7,536 bases of DNA from Oscillospiraceae bacterium (GTDB taxonomy: Bacteria > Bacillota > Clostridia > Oscillospirales > Oscillospiraceae): the NCBI GenBank assembly GCA_017409645.1, contig JAFQSI010000168.1, positions 1 through 7,536 on the forward strand. The letters are read 5' to 3'. The first letter of the stretch is position 1; the number at the start of each line of letters is the position of its first letter. The translations under genes and the position numbers were made by a program. Below the pieces are notes generated by a model. It saw only the letters and a list, made by a program, of their open reading frames with translations. It was not told where the DNA came from and made no database searches. This document shows, piece by piece, positions 1 to 6,585 of the stretch.

Positions 1-208
1 ACTAAGTGGCAATCGGGTAAACGGGATTCGGTAACGCCCGTGACGGTGGATCAAAGGGAAACCGCCTGTTCGGCAACGGCAGGTTCCGCCGGGTGAAAAA
101 CAACCCGACCTAAGCCGTAAGATTTATCCCGCCTGCTGCCGTCTTTTATCAAAACGATTGCCAATGCCCCAGGCACTGGCGAAGGGAACGCCCTCCACGG
201 TGTTCCCT
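1..208 (+). ncRNA. ole: OLE RNA, 3' portion (5' part outside the window)
   Basis: OLE RNA is a large (about 600 nt) non-coding RNA of anaerobic and extremophilic Firmicutes that forms a membrane-bound ribonucleoprotein with OapA and is linked to stress tolerance (alcohol, cold, Mg2+); its biochemical activity is unknown. Seen here: no credible ORF but dense folding. Hairpin 21-25/37-41 is topped by a C-G pair step and a GUAA tetraloop (31-34). Hairpin 65-68/80-83 is topped by 71-72/77-78 and a GCAA tetraloop (73-76). Hairpin 90-94/103-107 has an A-rich loop. Possible pairing 44-47/61-64. A 9-bp helix, 7-15 with 155-163, encloses all of these. A final 10-bp hairpin spans 183-208. The assignment combines this folding with the downstream membrane protein and dxs; I could not run a covariance search. 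The exact 3' end is uncertain (208 to about 227). Confidence 0.85.
183..208 (+). other. Terminal 10-bp hairpin of the OLE RNA
   Basis: Bases 183-192 pair without interruption with 199-208 (one G-U pair) around a 6-nt loop, CTCCAC. A run of six T lies at 222-227, but 13 nt separate it from the stem, so this is not a canonical intrinsic terminator. It more likely closes the structured RNA while transcription continues into the membrane protein gene. The hairpin ends 19 nt before the Shine-Dalgarno sequence at 228-233, leaving that site in an AU-rich, probably unstructured stretch. Confidence 0.6.
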
Positions 209-227
209 ACGGATGAATATATTTTTT

Positions 228-233
228 AGGAGA
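228..233 (+). promoter_or_regulatory. Ribosome binding site that sets a TTG start
   Basis: AGGAGA lies 7 nt before the TTG at 241. It is the only good Shine-Dalgarno sequence near this reading frame. The first in-frame ATG is at 349, inside the first membrane helix, so the TTG start is strongly preferred. Confidence 0.8.
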
Positions 234-240
234 ATCCAAA

Positions 241-849
241 TTGGCCAAGCCTGACCCGCAAACCGCGAAAAAAGAGGAAAAACGCAGGACCCGCAACTGG
301 GTCATTACCATTTTCTTCGCCACCATAGCCATCTCGGCGGCCATATCCATGGCCTCGGATCTTGTCATGGCGAGCAGTACCATGATCGTGGCAGTCATTG
401 TGCTGCTGCTGATCGTATTCATCGGCATCATCTTCGATATTGTCGGCATGGCCGTGGCCACCGCCGATGAAAAGCCCTTCCACGCCATGGCTGCCCGTAA
501 AGTCAAGGGTGCCAGGGAGTGCATCACGCTGCTGCGCAATGCCGAGCGGGTCAGCTCCATCTGCAATGATGTGGTGGGCGACATCTGCGGCGTCGTATCC
601 GGCTCTGCCTCTGCCACCATCGCTGCGCAGATCCTGAGCAATTTCGAGCTGAGCTTCGCTTCTGTTGTGCCGCTGGCCCTGTCGAGCCTGGTGGCTGCCC
701 TGACTGTCGGCGGCAAGGCCATCGGCAAGGGCATTGCCGTGGCCAGCTGCACGGATATCGTCTATCATGCCGGTCAGGTAATCTACGCCGTGACCCATGT
801 GACGGACCTGTTCCGCCGGAAAAAGGGGAACACCAAGAAAAAGAAATGA
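241..849 (+). CDS. oapA: OLE-associated membrane protein OapA
   Basis: This is a small integral membrane protein of 202 residues, assigned as OapA, which binds OLE RNA and holds it at the cell membrane. Visible in the sequence: a charged N-terminus (residues 10-17 are mostly Lys, Arg and Glu), hydrophobic segments at about 20-38, 48-64, 111-131 and 138-156, and a very basic tail after residue 190 (FRRKKGNTKKKK) suited to contacting RNA. Residues 108-116 (CNDVVGDIC) place acidic residues at the start of the third segment. I recall that an Asp-Asn-Asp stretch near residue 104-106 of Bacillus halodurans OapA was mutated to give a dominant-negative form, and N109-D110 may correspond. Length is close to known OapA proteins (about 180-200 residues). 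It starts with TTG, directly follows the structured RNA and ends 16 nt before dxs. Without that context it would be called a hypothetical membrane protein. Confidence 0.85.
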   Translation: MAKPDPQTAKKEEKRRTRNWVITIFFATIAISAAISMASDLVMASSTMIVAVIVLLLIVFIGIIFDIVGMAVATADEKPFHAMAARKVKGARECITLLRNAERVSSICNDVVGDICGVVSGSASATIAAQILSNFELSFASVVPLALSSLVAALTVGGKAIGKGIAVASCTDIVYHAGQVIYAVTHVTDLFRRKKGNTKKKK

Positions 850-865
850 TAGGTTGTGAAAAACC

Positions 866-2701
866 GTGAAATTATTACCATCGATTCGGGGACACGCGGA
901 TCTGGTGAAGCTGACCGACGCCCAGCGAACGGAGCTTGCGGCTGAGATCCGTGATTTCATCGTCTCTCACGTGGCGAAGACCGGCGGCCATCTGGCGTCC
1001 AATCTGGGCGTGGTGGAGCTGTCCATCGCCATTGAAACCGTTTTTGATACCGCTCAGGACCGTCTGGTGTTCGATGTGGGTCATCAGGCTTATGTCCATA
1101 AGCTGCTGACCGGTCGCCAGGCGGCTTTTGAGCGGCTTCGTATGTTTGAGGGTATTTCCGGCTTCCCCAAGCCCCACGAGAGCGAAAGCGACTCCTTCGT
1201 GGCGGGCCACGCCTCCTCCTCCATCTCCATCGCCCTGGGCATGGCCCGGGCCCGGCGGCTGACGGGGCAGCGGTACAATGTAGTCACCCTCGTCGGCGAC
1301 GGAGCCGCCACCGGCGGCATGGTCTATGAGGGTCTGAACGACGCCGGAGCCAGCCGGGAGCCCATGGTGGTCATCCTCAATGACAACGAGATGTCCATCG
1401 ATCCCAACGTGGGCGGCATGGCCTCCCATCTGCGGACCCTGCGGACCACGGAGAGCTATTTCTCCTTCAAGCGGGCCTTTCGTTCGGCGACCAGAAAGAT
1501 GCCCGGCGGCGACAGAATCTACCGCTTTACCCACAAGACCAAGGAGCTGCTCAAGCGCAGCCTGCTGCGAAAGAGCATGTTTGAATATATGGGCTTCGAG
1601 TATATCGGACCCCTGGACGGTCACGACATGCCGGAGCTGATCCGGCTGCTGAAGGCCGCCCGGGACATGGAGAAGCCCGTTCTCGTCCATGTCATCACCC
1701 AGAAGGGCCGGGGCTATAAGCCCGCGGAGGAGCAGCCCAGCCGGTTCCACGGCGTGGGGAAATTCGACCCCGCCAGCGGCCTGGCCCTGTCGCCGAAGAA
1801 GACCACCTTCTCCGATGTTTTCGGAGAGACGATGGTGGAGCTTGCGAAGGAGGACCCCCGGGTCTGCGCCATCACCGCCGCCATGCCCGGCGGCACGGGC
1901 CTGATGCCCTTCAAGAAGGCCTTCCCCAAGCGGCTTTACGACGTCGGCATTGCCGAGGAGCATGCCGTCTCCATGGCCGGCGGCCTGGCCAAGCAGGGCG
2001 CGAAGCCCGTCGTGGCCCTCTATTCCACCTTCCTCCAGCGGTCCTATGACCAGATCATCCAGGATATCGGCCTGCTGCAGCTGCCCGTCGTGCTGGCTGT
2101 GGACCGGGCGGGTCTTGTTGGAGAGGACGGCCCCACCCATCACGGCGTGTTCGATGTGGGCTTCCTGCGGCAGGTGCCGGGGATGACCGTTCTTGCTCCT
2201 GCCAGCCATGCGGAGCTGCGGCAGATGCTCCGCTGGGCGGTGAAACAGGCAGATCGCCCCGTTGCCATCCGCTACCCCCGCGGATCCGAGGGCAAATATC
2301 AGGGCTGCGCCTTTGAGGCCGATCCCGGGGATCTGTGCATCCACCGCGACGGCGCCGATGTGACCATCGTCACCTATGGAACCATCCTCAACAATGTCCT
2401 GGCCGCTGCCGATCAGCTGGCGGAAAAGGGCATTTCTGCCAAGGTCATCCGGCTTCTGTCGCCGACCCATTACGCCGGTCTGCCCCAACAGGCCGTCGGG
2501 CCGGTGTTCGTTGTGGAAGAGGTGGCCAGCCGCTCCGGCATCACCGAGGAGCTTGCTATCTGTCTGACGGACCACCGGGTCCGGGGCATCGACCTGGGCA
2601 GCAGCTTCGTTCCCCACGGAGATCAGGCTTCCCTTTACAAGCACACCGGCCTGGACGCCGGTTCCATCACAAAATTTGTCTGCGAGGTGCTGACACCATG
2701 A
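866..2701 (+). CDS. dxs: 1-deoxy-D-xylulose-5-phosphate synthase
   Basis: This is the cytosolic, thiamine-diphosphate-dependent enzyme that condenses pyruvate and glyceraldehyde 3-phosphate into DXP, the first step of the MEP isoprenoid pathway and a precursor for thiamine and pyridoxal. It has 611 residues, close to the 620 of E. coli. The N-terminal domain carries H42 in GGHLASNLG, GHQ 72-74, and the cofactor motif GDG 144-146 through N172 in LNDNEMSI. The middle domain carries the catalytic glutamate E364, Y386, R392, D421 and H425, which match E. coli E370, Y392, R398, D427 and H431 at a constant offset of six. The C-terminal transketolase domain is complete. GTG at 866 is the first available start because an in-frame TGA lies at 857-859. 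Its Shine-Dalgarno is weak (TAGG 850-853, 12 nt away), so translation may depend partly on coupling to the gene before it. Confidence 0.97.
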   Translation: MKLLPSIRGHADLVKLTDAQRTELAAEIRDFIVSHVAKTGGHLASNLGVVELSIAIETVFDTAQDRLVFDVGHQAYVHKLLTGRQAAFERLRMFEGISGFPKPHESESDSFVAGHASSSISIALGMARARRLTGQRYNVVTLVGDGAATGGMVYEGLNDAGASREPMVVILNDNEMSIDPNVGGMASHLRTLRTTESYFSFKRAFRSATRKMPGGDRIYRFTHKTKELLKRSLLRKSMFEYMGFEYIGPLDGHDMPELIRLLKAARDMEKPVLVHVITQKGRGYKPAEEQPSRFHGVGKFDPASGLALSPKKTTFSDVFGETMVELAKEDPRVCAITAAMPGGTGLMPFKKAFPKRLYDVGIAEEHAVSMAGGLAKQGAKPVVALYSTFLQRSYDQIIQDIGLLQLPVVLAVDRAGLVGEDGPTHHGVFDVGFLRQVPGMTVLAPASHAELRQMLRWAVKQADRPVAIRYPRGSEGKYQGCAFEADPGDLCIHRDGADVTIVTYGTILNNVLAAADQLAEKGISAKVIRLLSPTHYAGLPQQAVGPVFVVEEVASRSGITEELAICLTDHRVRGIDLGSSFVPHGDQASLYKHTGLDAGSITKFVCEVLTP

Positions 2702-3504
2702 AAAACAAAAAAAGACTGGATGTTCTCCTCGTGGAGCAAATGTACGCCGAAACCCGGTCCAAGGCCCAGGCCATCATCATGGCAGGCCTGGTCTATGTCA
2801 ACGGCCAGAAGGCCGATAAGGCGGGAATGTCCTTCGACGCCGACACCGCCGTCATCGAGGTCCGGGGACAGGCCTGCCCCTACGTCAGCCGGGGCGGTCT
2901 GAAGCTGGAGAAGGCCCTGCGGGACTTCGGCGTGGACCCCACGGGCTTCGTCTGCTCCGATTCCGGCTGCTCCACCGGCGGCTTCACCGACTGCCTGCTC
3001 CAGCAGGGCGCGAGCAAGGTCTTCGCCATCGATGTGGGCTACGGCGAGCTGAACTGGAAGATCCGCAACGACCCCAGAGTCGTGGTCATGGAGCGGACCA
3101 ACATCCGCTATGTGACCCCCGAGGACATCGGGGAACCCCTGGACCTGAGTGTCATCGACGTCAGCTTCATCTCCCTGCGGATCGTCCTGCCTGCCATCAA
3201 GAACCTGCTGAAGGAGCAGCAGGGCCAGGTCCTGTGCCTGATCAAGCCCCAGTTCGAGGCGGGCCGGGAGAACGTGGGCAAGAACGGCGTCATCCGGGAG
3301 CCGTCCATTCACAAGGAGGTCCTGGACAATTTCGTGGCCCTTGCCAAAGAGCTGGGCTTCACCATCCTGGGCCTGACCTTCTCTCCCGTGAAGGGTCCCG
3401 CCGGTAATATCGAATTTTTGGGCCATCTGACCCTGGCCGATGTGCCGGGCATCGAGCCGGACACCGCCGAGGTGGTGGCCCAGGCCCACAAGACGCTGGA
3501 CTGA
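2698..3504 (+). CDS. tlyA: TlyA-family rRNA 2'-O-methyltransferase (S4 domain plus FtsJ-like)
   Basis: This family transfers a methyl group from SAM to a ribose 2'-OH of rRNA. In mycobacteria the targets are 23S C1920 and 16S C1409, and loss gives capreomycin resistance; the Firmicutes orthologue is often called YqxC. It has 268 residues. An N-terminal S4 RNA-binding domain spans about 5-60, followed by a Rossmann methyltransferase with the SAM loop DSGCSTGGF at 88-96. The K-D-K-E tetrad is visible as K69 (RGGLKL), D154 (VIDVSF), K183 (IKPQFE) and E239 (GNIEF), nearly the mycobacterial numbering. The ATG overlaps the dxs stop as ATGA, with GAGGTG at 2684-2689 eight nt upstream, so the two genes are translationally coupled. 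Whether it methylates one or both rRNAs cannot be read from the sequence. The name haemolysin A sometimes given to this family is misleading. Confidence 0.93.
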   Translation: MKNKKRLDVLLVEQMYAETRSKAQAIIMAGLVYVNGQKADKAGMSFDADTAVIEVRGQACPYVSRGGLKLEKALRDFGVDPTGFVCSDSGCSTGGFTDCLLQQGASKVFAIDVGYGELNWKIRNDPRVVVMERTNIRYVTPEDIGEPLDLSVIDVSFISLRIVLPAIKNLLKEQQGQVLCLIKPQFEAGRENVGKNGVIREPSIHKEVLDNFVALAKELGFTILGLTFSPVKGPAGNIEFLGHLTLADVPGIEPDTAEVVAQAHKTLD

Positions 3505-3518
3505 GGGGGGGAAACGCT

Positions 3519-4388
3519 GTGATCAAGAAAGTCATCCTGACCCCCAATCCCTACCGGGACGGCGGCTTCAAGACGGTCCTGGCGGCCCAGAAGATCCTCC
3601 AGGAGGCCGGACTGGAGACGAAGATCTGTCTGCCCTTCGAGGTGGACAAGTCCTTCGTCCTGCCCCGGGACATCCGCTTCTCCCGGCTGGACCGGGAGCT
3701 GAACTGGGCGGATCTCGTGATCTGCTTCGGCGGCGACGGAACCATCCTGCACATGGCCAAGGCGGCCACCCGCCACCGGATCCCCATCCTGGGCGTCAAC
3801 ATCGGCACCGTGGGCTTCATCGCGGAGCTGGAGAGCAGCGAGCTGCAGGAGCTGGCCCGGATCGCAAAGGGCGAGTATACCATCGATTCACGGATGATGC
3901 TGGATGTGACCATCCGGCGGGGACCGGATGTGGTGTTCCATGATCTGGCCCTCAACGACGTGGCCATCACCAAGGGCGCCGTGGCCCGGATCGTCCATTT
4001 GAATGTCCACTGTGACGGTGTACAGGCCATGGATTTCGGCGGCGACGGTCTGCTTGTCTCCACCCCCACCGGCTCCACGGCCTATTCGCTCTCCGCGGGA
4101 GGCCCCATCGTGGAGCCCGATGCCCGGAGCATCCTGCTGACGCCCATCTGTGCCCATGACATTGTCAGCAAGTGTATCGTGACCTCGGACAAGCGTGTCA
4201 TCAACGTTTCCATGGCGCCCAATGCACGGCGCAATGCCTTCCTGTCCGTTGACGGCGGCCGGGCCTTCAAGATGAGCATGGGCGATGTGGCGACCATCGT
4301 CTGCTCCCGGCTGGAGACGCGGCTCATCCGGCTCAAGGACCGGAGCTTCTACGACATCATCAACAACAAGCTCAAGCATTACGACTGA
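3519..4388 (+). CDS. nadK: NAD kinase
   Basis: This enzyme phosphorylates NAD to NADP using ATP or polyphosphate in the cytosol and is the only route to NADP in most bacteria. It has 289 residues, typical of the family. The signature GGDGT is at 71-75, the NE/D motif appears as N146-D147 in LNDVAI, the glycine-rich segment GGDG is at 174-177 and is followed by TPTGSTAYS at 182-190, and a C-terminal SVDGG is at 243-247. The GTG start is supported by an unusual Shine-Dalgarno made of seven consecutive G (3505-3511), seven nt upstream. It sits 14 nt after tlyA and 14 nt before argR, a neighbourhood conserved across Firmicutes. NADPH supply fits with the MEP pathway, whose DXR step consumes NADPH, but the linkage may be only historical. 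Confidence 0.97.
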   Translation: MIKKVILTPNPYRDGGFKTVLAAQKILQEAGLETKICLPFEVDKSFVLPRDIRFSRLDRELNWADLVICFGGDGTILHMAKAATRHRIPILGVNIGTVGFIAELESSELQELARIAKGEYTIDSRMMLDVTIRRGPDVVFHDLALNDVAITKGAVARIVHLNVHCDGVQAMDFGGDGLLVSTPTGSTAYSLSAGGPIVEPDARSILLTPICAHDIVSKCIVTSDKRVINVSMAPNARRNAFLSVDGGRAFKMSMGDVATIVCSRLETRLIRLKDRSFYDIINNKLKHYD

Positions 4389-4389
4389 A

Positions 4390-4396
4390 AGAGGTG
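4390..4396 (+). promoter_or_regulatory. Ribosome binding site that sets the argR TTG start
   Basis: AGAGGTG lies 6 nt before TTG 4403. The alternative in-frame GTG at 4394 sits inside this site and has no good Shine-Dalgarno of its own. The site therefore favours the shorter protein, which begins at the usual ArgR N-terminus. Confidence 0.75.
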
Positions 4397-4402
4397 TGGG
4401 AT

Positions 4403-4855
4403 TTGAAAAGTCAGCGACAGGCAAAGATCATGGAGATCATCTCCACCAAGGACATCGAGACTCAGGAGCAGCTGCTCCAGGCCCTCCAGGAGGCGGGCTA
4501 CAATTCCACCCAGGCCACCATCTCCCGGGATATCAAGGAGCTGCGGATCGTCAAGGAGCTGACCAGCTTCGGCACCTACCGCTATACCACCTCCTCCAAG
4601 GACGGCAGCCACACCTTCTCCACCAGACTGAACACCATCTTCCGGGAATGCATCACCGGCTTTGACTACGCCCAGAACATCGTGGTCATCAAAACCATGC
4701 CGGGCCTTGCCAATGCCGCCGCCTCGGCCATCGACGCCATGAACATGGGCGTGGTGCTGGGCACCATCGCAGGCGATGACACCGTATTCATCGTCATGCG
4801 CGACAACAATGCCGCCGCGGCCTTCTGCGGCGAGATCCGTAATCTGCTGAGTTAA
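4403..4855 (+). CDS. argR: Arginine repressor ArgR/AhrC
   Basis: This is a transcription factor that forms hexamers with L-arginine and represses arginine biosynthesis genes by binding ARG boxes; in Bacillus it also activates arginine catabolism. From TTG 4403 it has 150 residues, the normal length. The N-terminal winged helix-turn-helix contains TQATISRDIKELR, with the DNA-contacting S41-R42. The C-terminal oligomerisation and arginine-binding domain contains GLANAAASAID (101-111) and GTIAGDDT (120-127), where D125-D126 are the expected arginine ligands. A start at GTG 4394 would add three residues (MWD) not typical of the family. In Firmicutes argR commonly sits before recN even though the two functions are unrelated. 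No clear ARG box was found upstream in the window. Confidence 0.95.
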   Translation: MKSQRQAKIMEIISTKDIETQEQLLQALQEAGYNSTQATISRDIKELRIVKELTSFGTYRYTTSSKDGSHTFSTRLNTIFRECITGFDYAQNIVVIKTMPGLANAAASAIDAMNMGVVLGTIAGDDTVFIVMRDNNAAAAFCGEIRNLLS

Positions 4856-4867
4856 GGAGAACGACCC

Positions 4868-6517
4868 ATGCTGAGTCTTTTGCACATTGAGAATATCGCC
4901 GTCATTGAATGCGCGGATATTTCCTTCGATCAGGGCTTCAACGTCCTGACCGGTGAGACCGGCGCGGGCAAATCCATCGTCATCGACGCCATCTCCGCCA
5001 TCCTGGGCCAGCGGGCCTACCGGGACATGATCCGCACGGGCACCAGCAAGGCGCTGGTCCGGGCGGTGTTCACCGATGTTCCGAAGCTTGACTGGTTTGA
5101 AGAACAGGGGGTGGAATATGACCCCGAGACGGTGATCCAGCGGGAGATCCATCTCGACGGCAAAAATGTCTGCCGGGTCAACGGGACCCTGGTCACCGTG
5201 TCGATCCTGCATAAGCTGGGCATCCAGCTGATCAACATCCACGGCCAGCACGACAGTGCGGCCCTCTTTGATGAAGAAAACCATCTGACCTTCCTGGACG
5301 CCTTCGCGGACAATCAGCAGCTGCTGCGCGATTATCAGGAGACTTTCGCTGTCGTCTCCCAGCTCCGCCGGGAGATCAGCAAGCTCAGCATGGACGAGGG
5401 CGAGAAGCTCAGACGGATGGAATCCCTGCGCTTTCAGATCGACGAGATCTCCCGGGCTGACCTGCAGCCCGGCGAGGACGACGCCCTGGAAGCCCGGAGA
5501 AAGGTCCTGCAGAACGCGGAAAAGCTCTCCGACGCCATCAACGAGGGCGTGGAGTGCCTGTACGGCTCCGACGACACCGACGGCGCAGCCAGTCTCATGG
5601 CCCAGGCCGAGCGGGCTCTCAGCCGCATCGCCCAGTATGACGACGCCCTTTCTGAGCTGCACGAGCGGGTGAAGGATCTGATGTATCAGGTCCAGGACGC
5701 CGCCGAGGGGCTCCGGGACAGCCGGGACACCTTCGCCTACTCCGCCGAGGAGCTGGAGCAGATCGAGACGCGGCTCGACACCATCCACCGGCTCCGCCGG
5801 AAATACGGCGCCAGCTGCGAGGATATCCTCGGATATCTGGAAAGGGCGAAGGAGGAGCTGGACCGGATCGAATTTGCCGATGACCACATGGAACGGCTGA
5901 AAAAGAAGCTCCGCAAGGCAGAAAAGGAAGCTGTCGAACGGGCAGAGCTTCTTCGCGAGTCCCGGAAGGAGACGGCAAAGGGGCTGTCTGTACGGATCCT
6001 GGACGAGCTGCGGCAGCTGGATATGCCGAAGGTGCAGTTTGAATGTGTCTTTACCGAGATCGACCTGAGTCCCAGCGGCGCGGACGCGGTGGCCTTCTAC
6101 ATGTCTGCAAACGCCGGCGAGGCCCTGAAGCCCATGAGCAAGGTGGCCTCCGGCGGTGAGCTGGCGCGGATCATGCTGGCCATGAAGAATGTGCTGGCGG
6201 AAAAGGACAGCGTCAATACCCTGATCTTCGACGAGGTGGACACCGGCGTCTCCGGCCGGGCCGCCCAGAAGGTGGCCCAGAAGCTGCGCAGCGTGGCAAA
6301 AACCAAGCAGGTCCTCTGCGTCACCCATCTGCCCCAGATCGCGGCCCTGGCCAATACCCATCTGCTGATCGCCAAGGCCGAGCGCGGCGGGCGTACCTAT
6401 ACCACCGTCACCCCTCTGGATATCGAGGGACGGAAGGCGGAGCTGGCCCGGATCATCGGCGGCGCAATTATTACCGAAATTACCCTGAAGAGTGCGGAGG
6501 AAATGCTCCGCGGATAA
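4868..6517 (+). CDS. recN: DNA repair protein RecN
   Basis: RecN is an SMC-like ATPase recruited early to DNA double-strand breaks, where it tethers ends and supports RecA-dependent recombination. It has 549 residues (E. coli 553). The N-terminal half-head carries Walker A GETGAGKS at 29-36 and the conserved INIHGQHD at 122-129. A long charged region rich in Glu, Arg, Lys and Leu, about 150-370, forms the two coiled-coil arms. The C-terminal half-head carries the ABC signature SGGE at 428-431, Walker B TLIFDEVD at 451-458 with E456 as the likely catalytic glutamate, and the switch histidine H487 in VTHLPQ. The ATG has AAGGAG at 4854-4859, overlapping the argR stop codon, which suggests coupled translation. 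It appears intact and is probably the last gene of the operon. No LexA box was recognised near it. Confidence 0.97.
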   Translation: MLSLLHIENIAVIECADISFDQGFNVLTGETGAGKSIVIDAISAILGQRAYRDMIRTGTSKALVRAVFTDVPKLDWFEEQGVEYDPETVIQREIHLDGKNVCRVNGTLVTVSILHKLGIQLINIHGQHDSAALFDEENHLTFLDAFADNQQLLRDYQETFAVVSQLRREISKLSMDEGEKLRRMESLRFQIDEISRADLQPGEDDALEARRKVLQNAEKLSDAINEGVECLYGSDDTDGAASLMAQAERALSRIAQYDDALSELHERVKDLMYQVQDAAEGLRDSRDTFAYSAEELEQIETRLDTIHRLRRKYGASCEDILGYLERAKEELDRIEFADDHMERLKKKLRKAEKEAVERAELLRESRKETAKGLSVRILDELRQLDMPKVQFECVFTEIDLSPSGADAVAFYMSANAGEALKPMSKVASGGELARIMLAMKNVLAEKDSVNTLIFDEVDTGVSGRAAQKVAQKLRSVAKTKQVLCVTHLPQIAALANTHLLIAKAERGGRTYTTVTPLDIEGRKAELARIIGGAIITEITLKSAEEMLRG

Positions 6518-6526
6518 ATCGATCAT

Positions 6527-6554
6527 CGCCGCTCCCCACACCCGGGGAGCGGCG
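6527..6554 (+). terminator. GC-rich hairpin after recN, probable terminator
   Basis: An 11-bp perfect stem pairs 6527-6537 with 6544-6554 around the loop ACACCC and starts 10 nt after the recN stop. The downstream tract is TTCGTCAT rather than a run of T, so termination may be partial. The hairpin could instead stabilise the 3' end of the operon mRNA or allow some readthrough into dapA. Confidence 0.6.
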
Positions 6555-6572
6555 TTCGTCATAGTATGGCAC

Positions 6573-6579
6573 GGAGGTG
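6573..6579 (+). promoter_or_regulatory. Ribosome binding site that sets the dapA ATG start
   Basis: GGAGGTG lies 6 nt before ATG 6586. A second in-frame candidate, GTG 6577, is part of this site and can be discarded. Confidence 0.8.
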
Positions 6580-6585
6580 TATGCT

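Noticed and set aside
1..208. Metabolite riboswitch controlling the downstream membrane protein
   Set aside because: I recognise no known aptamer core, the structured part does not sequester the ribosome binding site, and the gene context fits OLE RNA better.
183..227. Intrinsic terminator between the OLE RNA and oapA
   Set aside because: The six-T run is 13 nt from the stem; a functional terminator needs it immediately after. Partial processing or termination here remains possible.
213..230. Possible ARG box (TGAAT half at 214-218) before oapA
   Set aside because: Only one half-site matches; the second half is a T run, so ArgR binding is not supported.
226..960. Open frame on the - strand across the membrane protein gene
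   Set aside because: The translation is rich in His, Gly and Asp with no membrane segments or domains, while the + strand frame has a Shine-Dalgarno, clear helices and the expected context.
875..2644. Open frame of 589 codons on the - strand across dxs
   Set aside because: It is antisense to a complete DXS; the product is Gly/His/Asp-rich without recognisable domains, a GC artefact.
2335..2697. N-terminal extension of TlyA back to 2335
   Set aside because: The extension is the out-of-frame shadow of dxs, rich in Arg, Pro and His. The S4 domain begins normally at ATG 2698, which has its own ribosome binding site.
4379..6562. Long open frame of 727 codons on the - strand across recN
   Set aside because: It is antisense to an intact RecN with all ATPase motifs, and its translation is low-complexity (Gly, His, Asp, Leu rich), as expected from the complement of GC-rich coding sequence.
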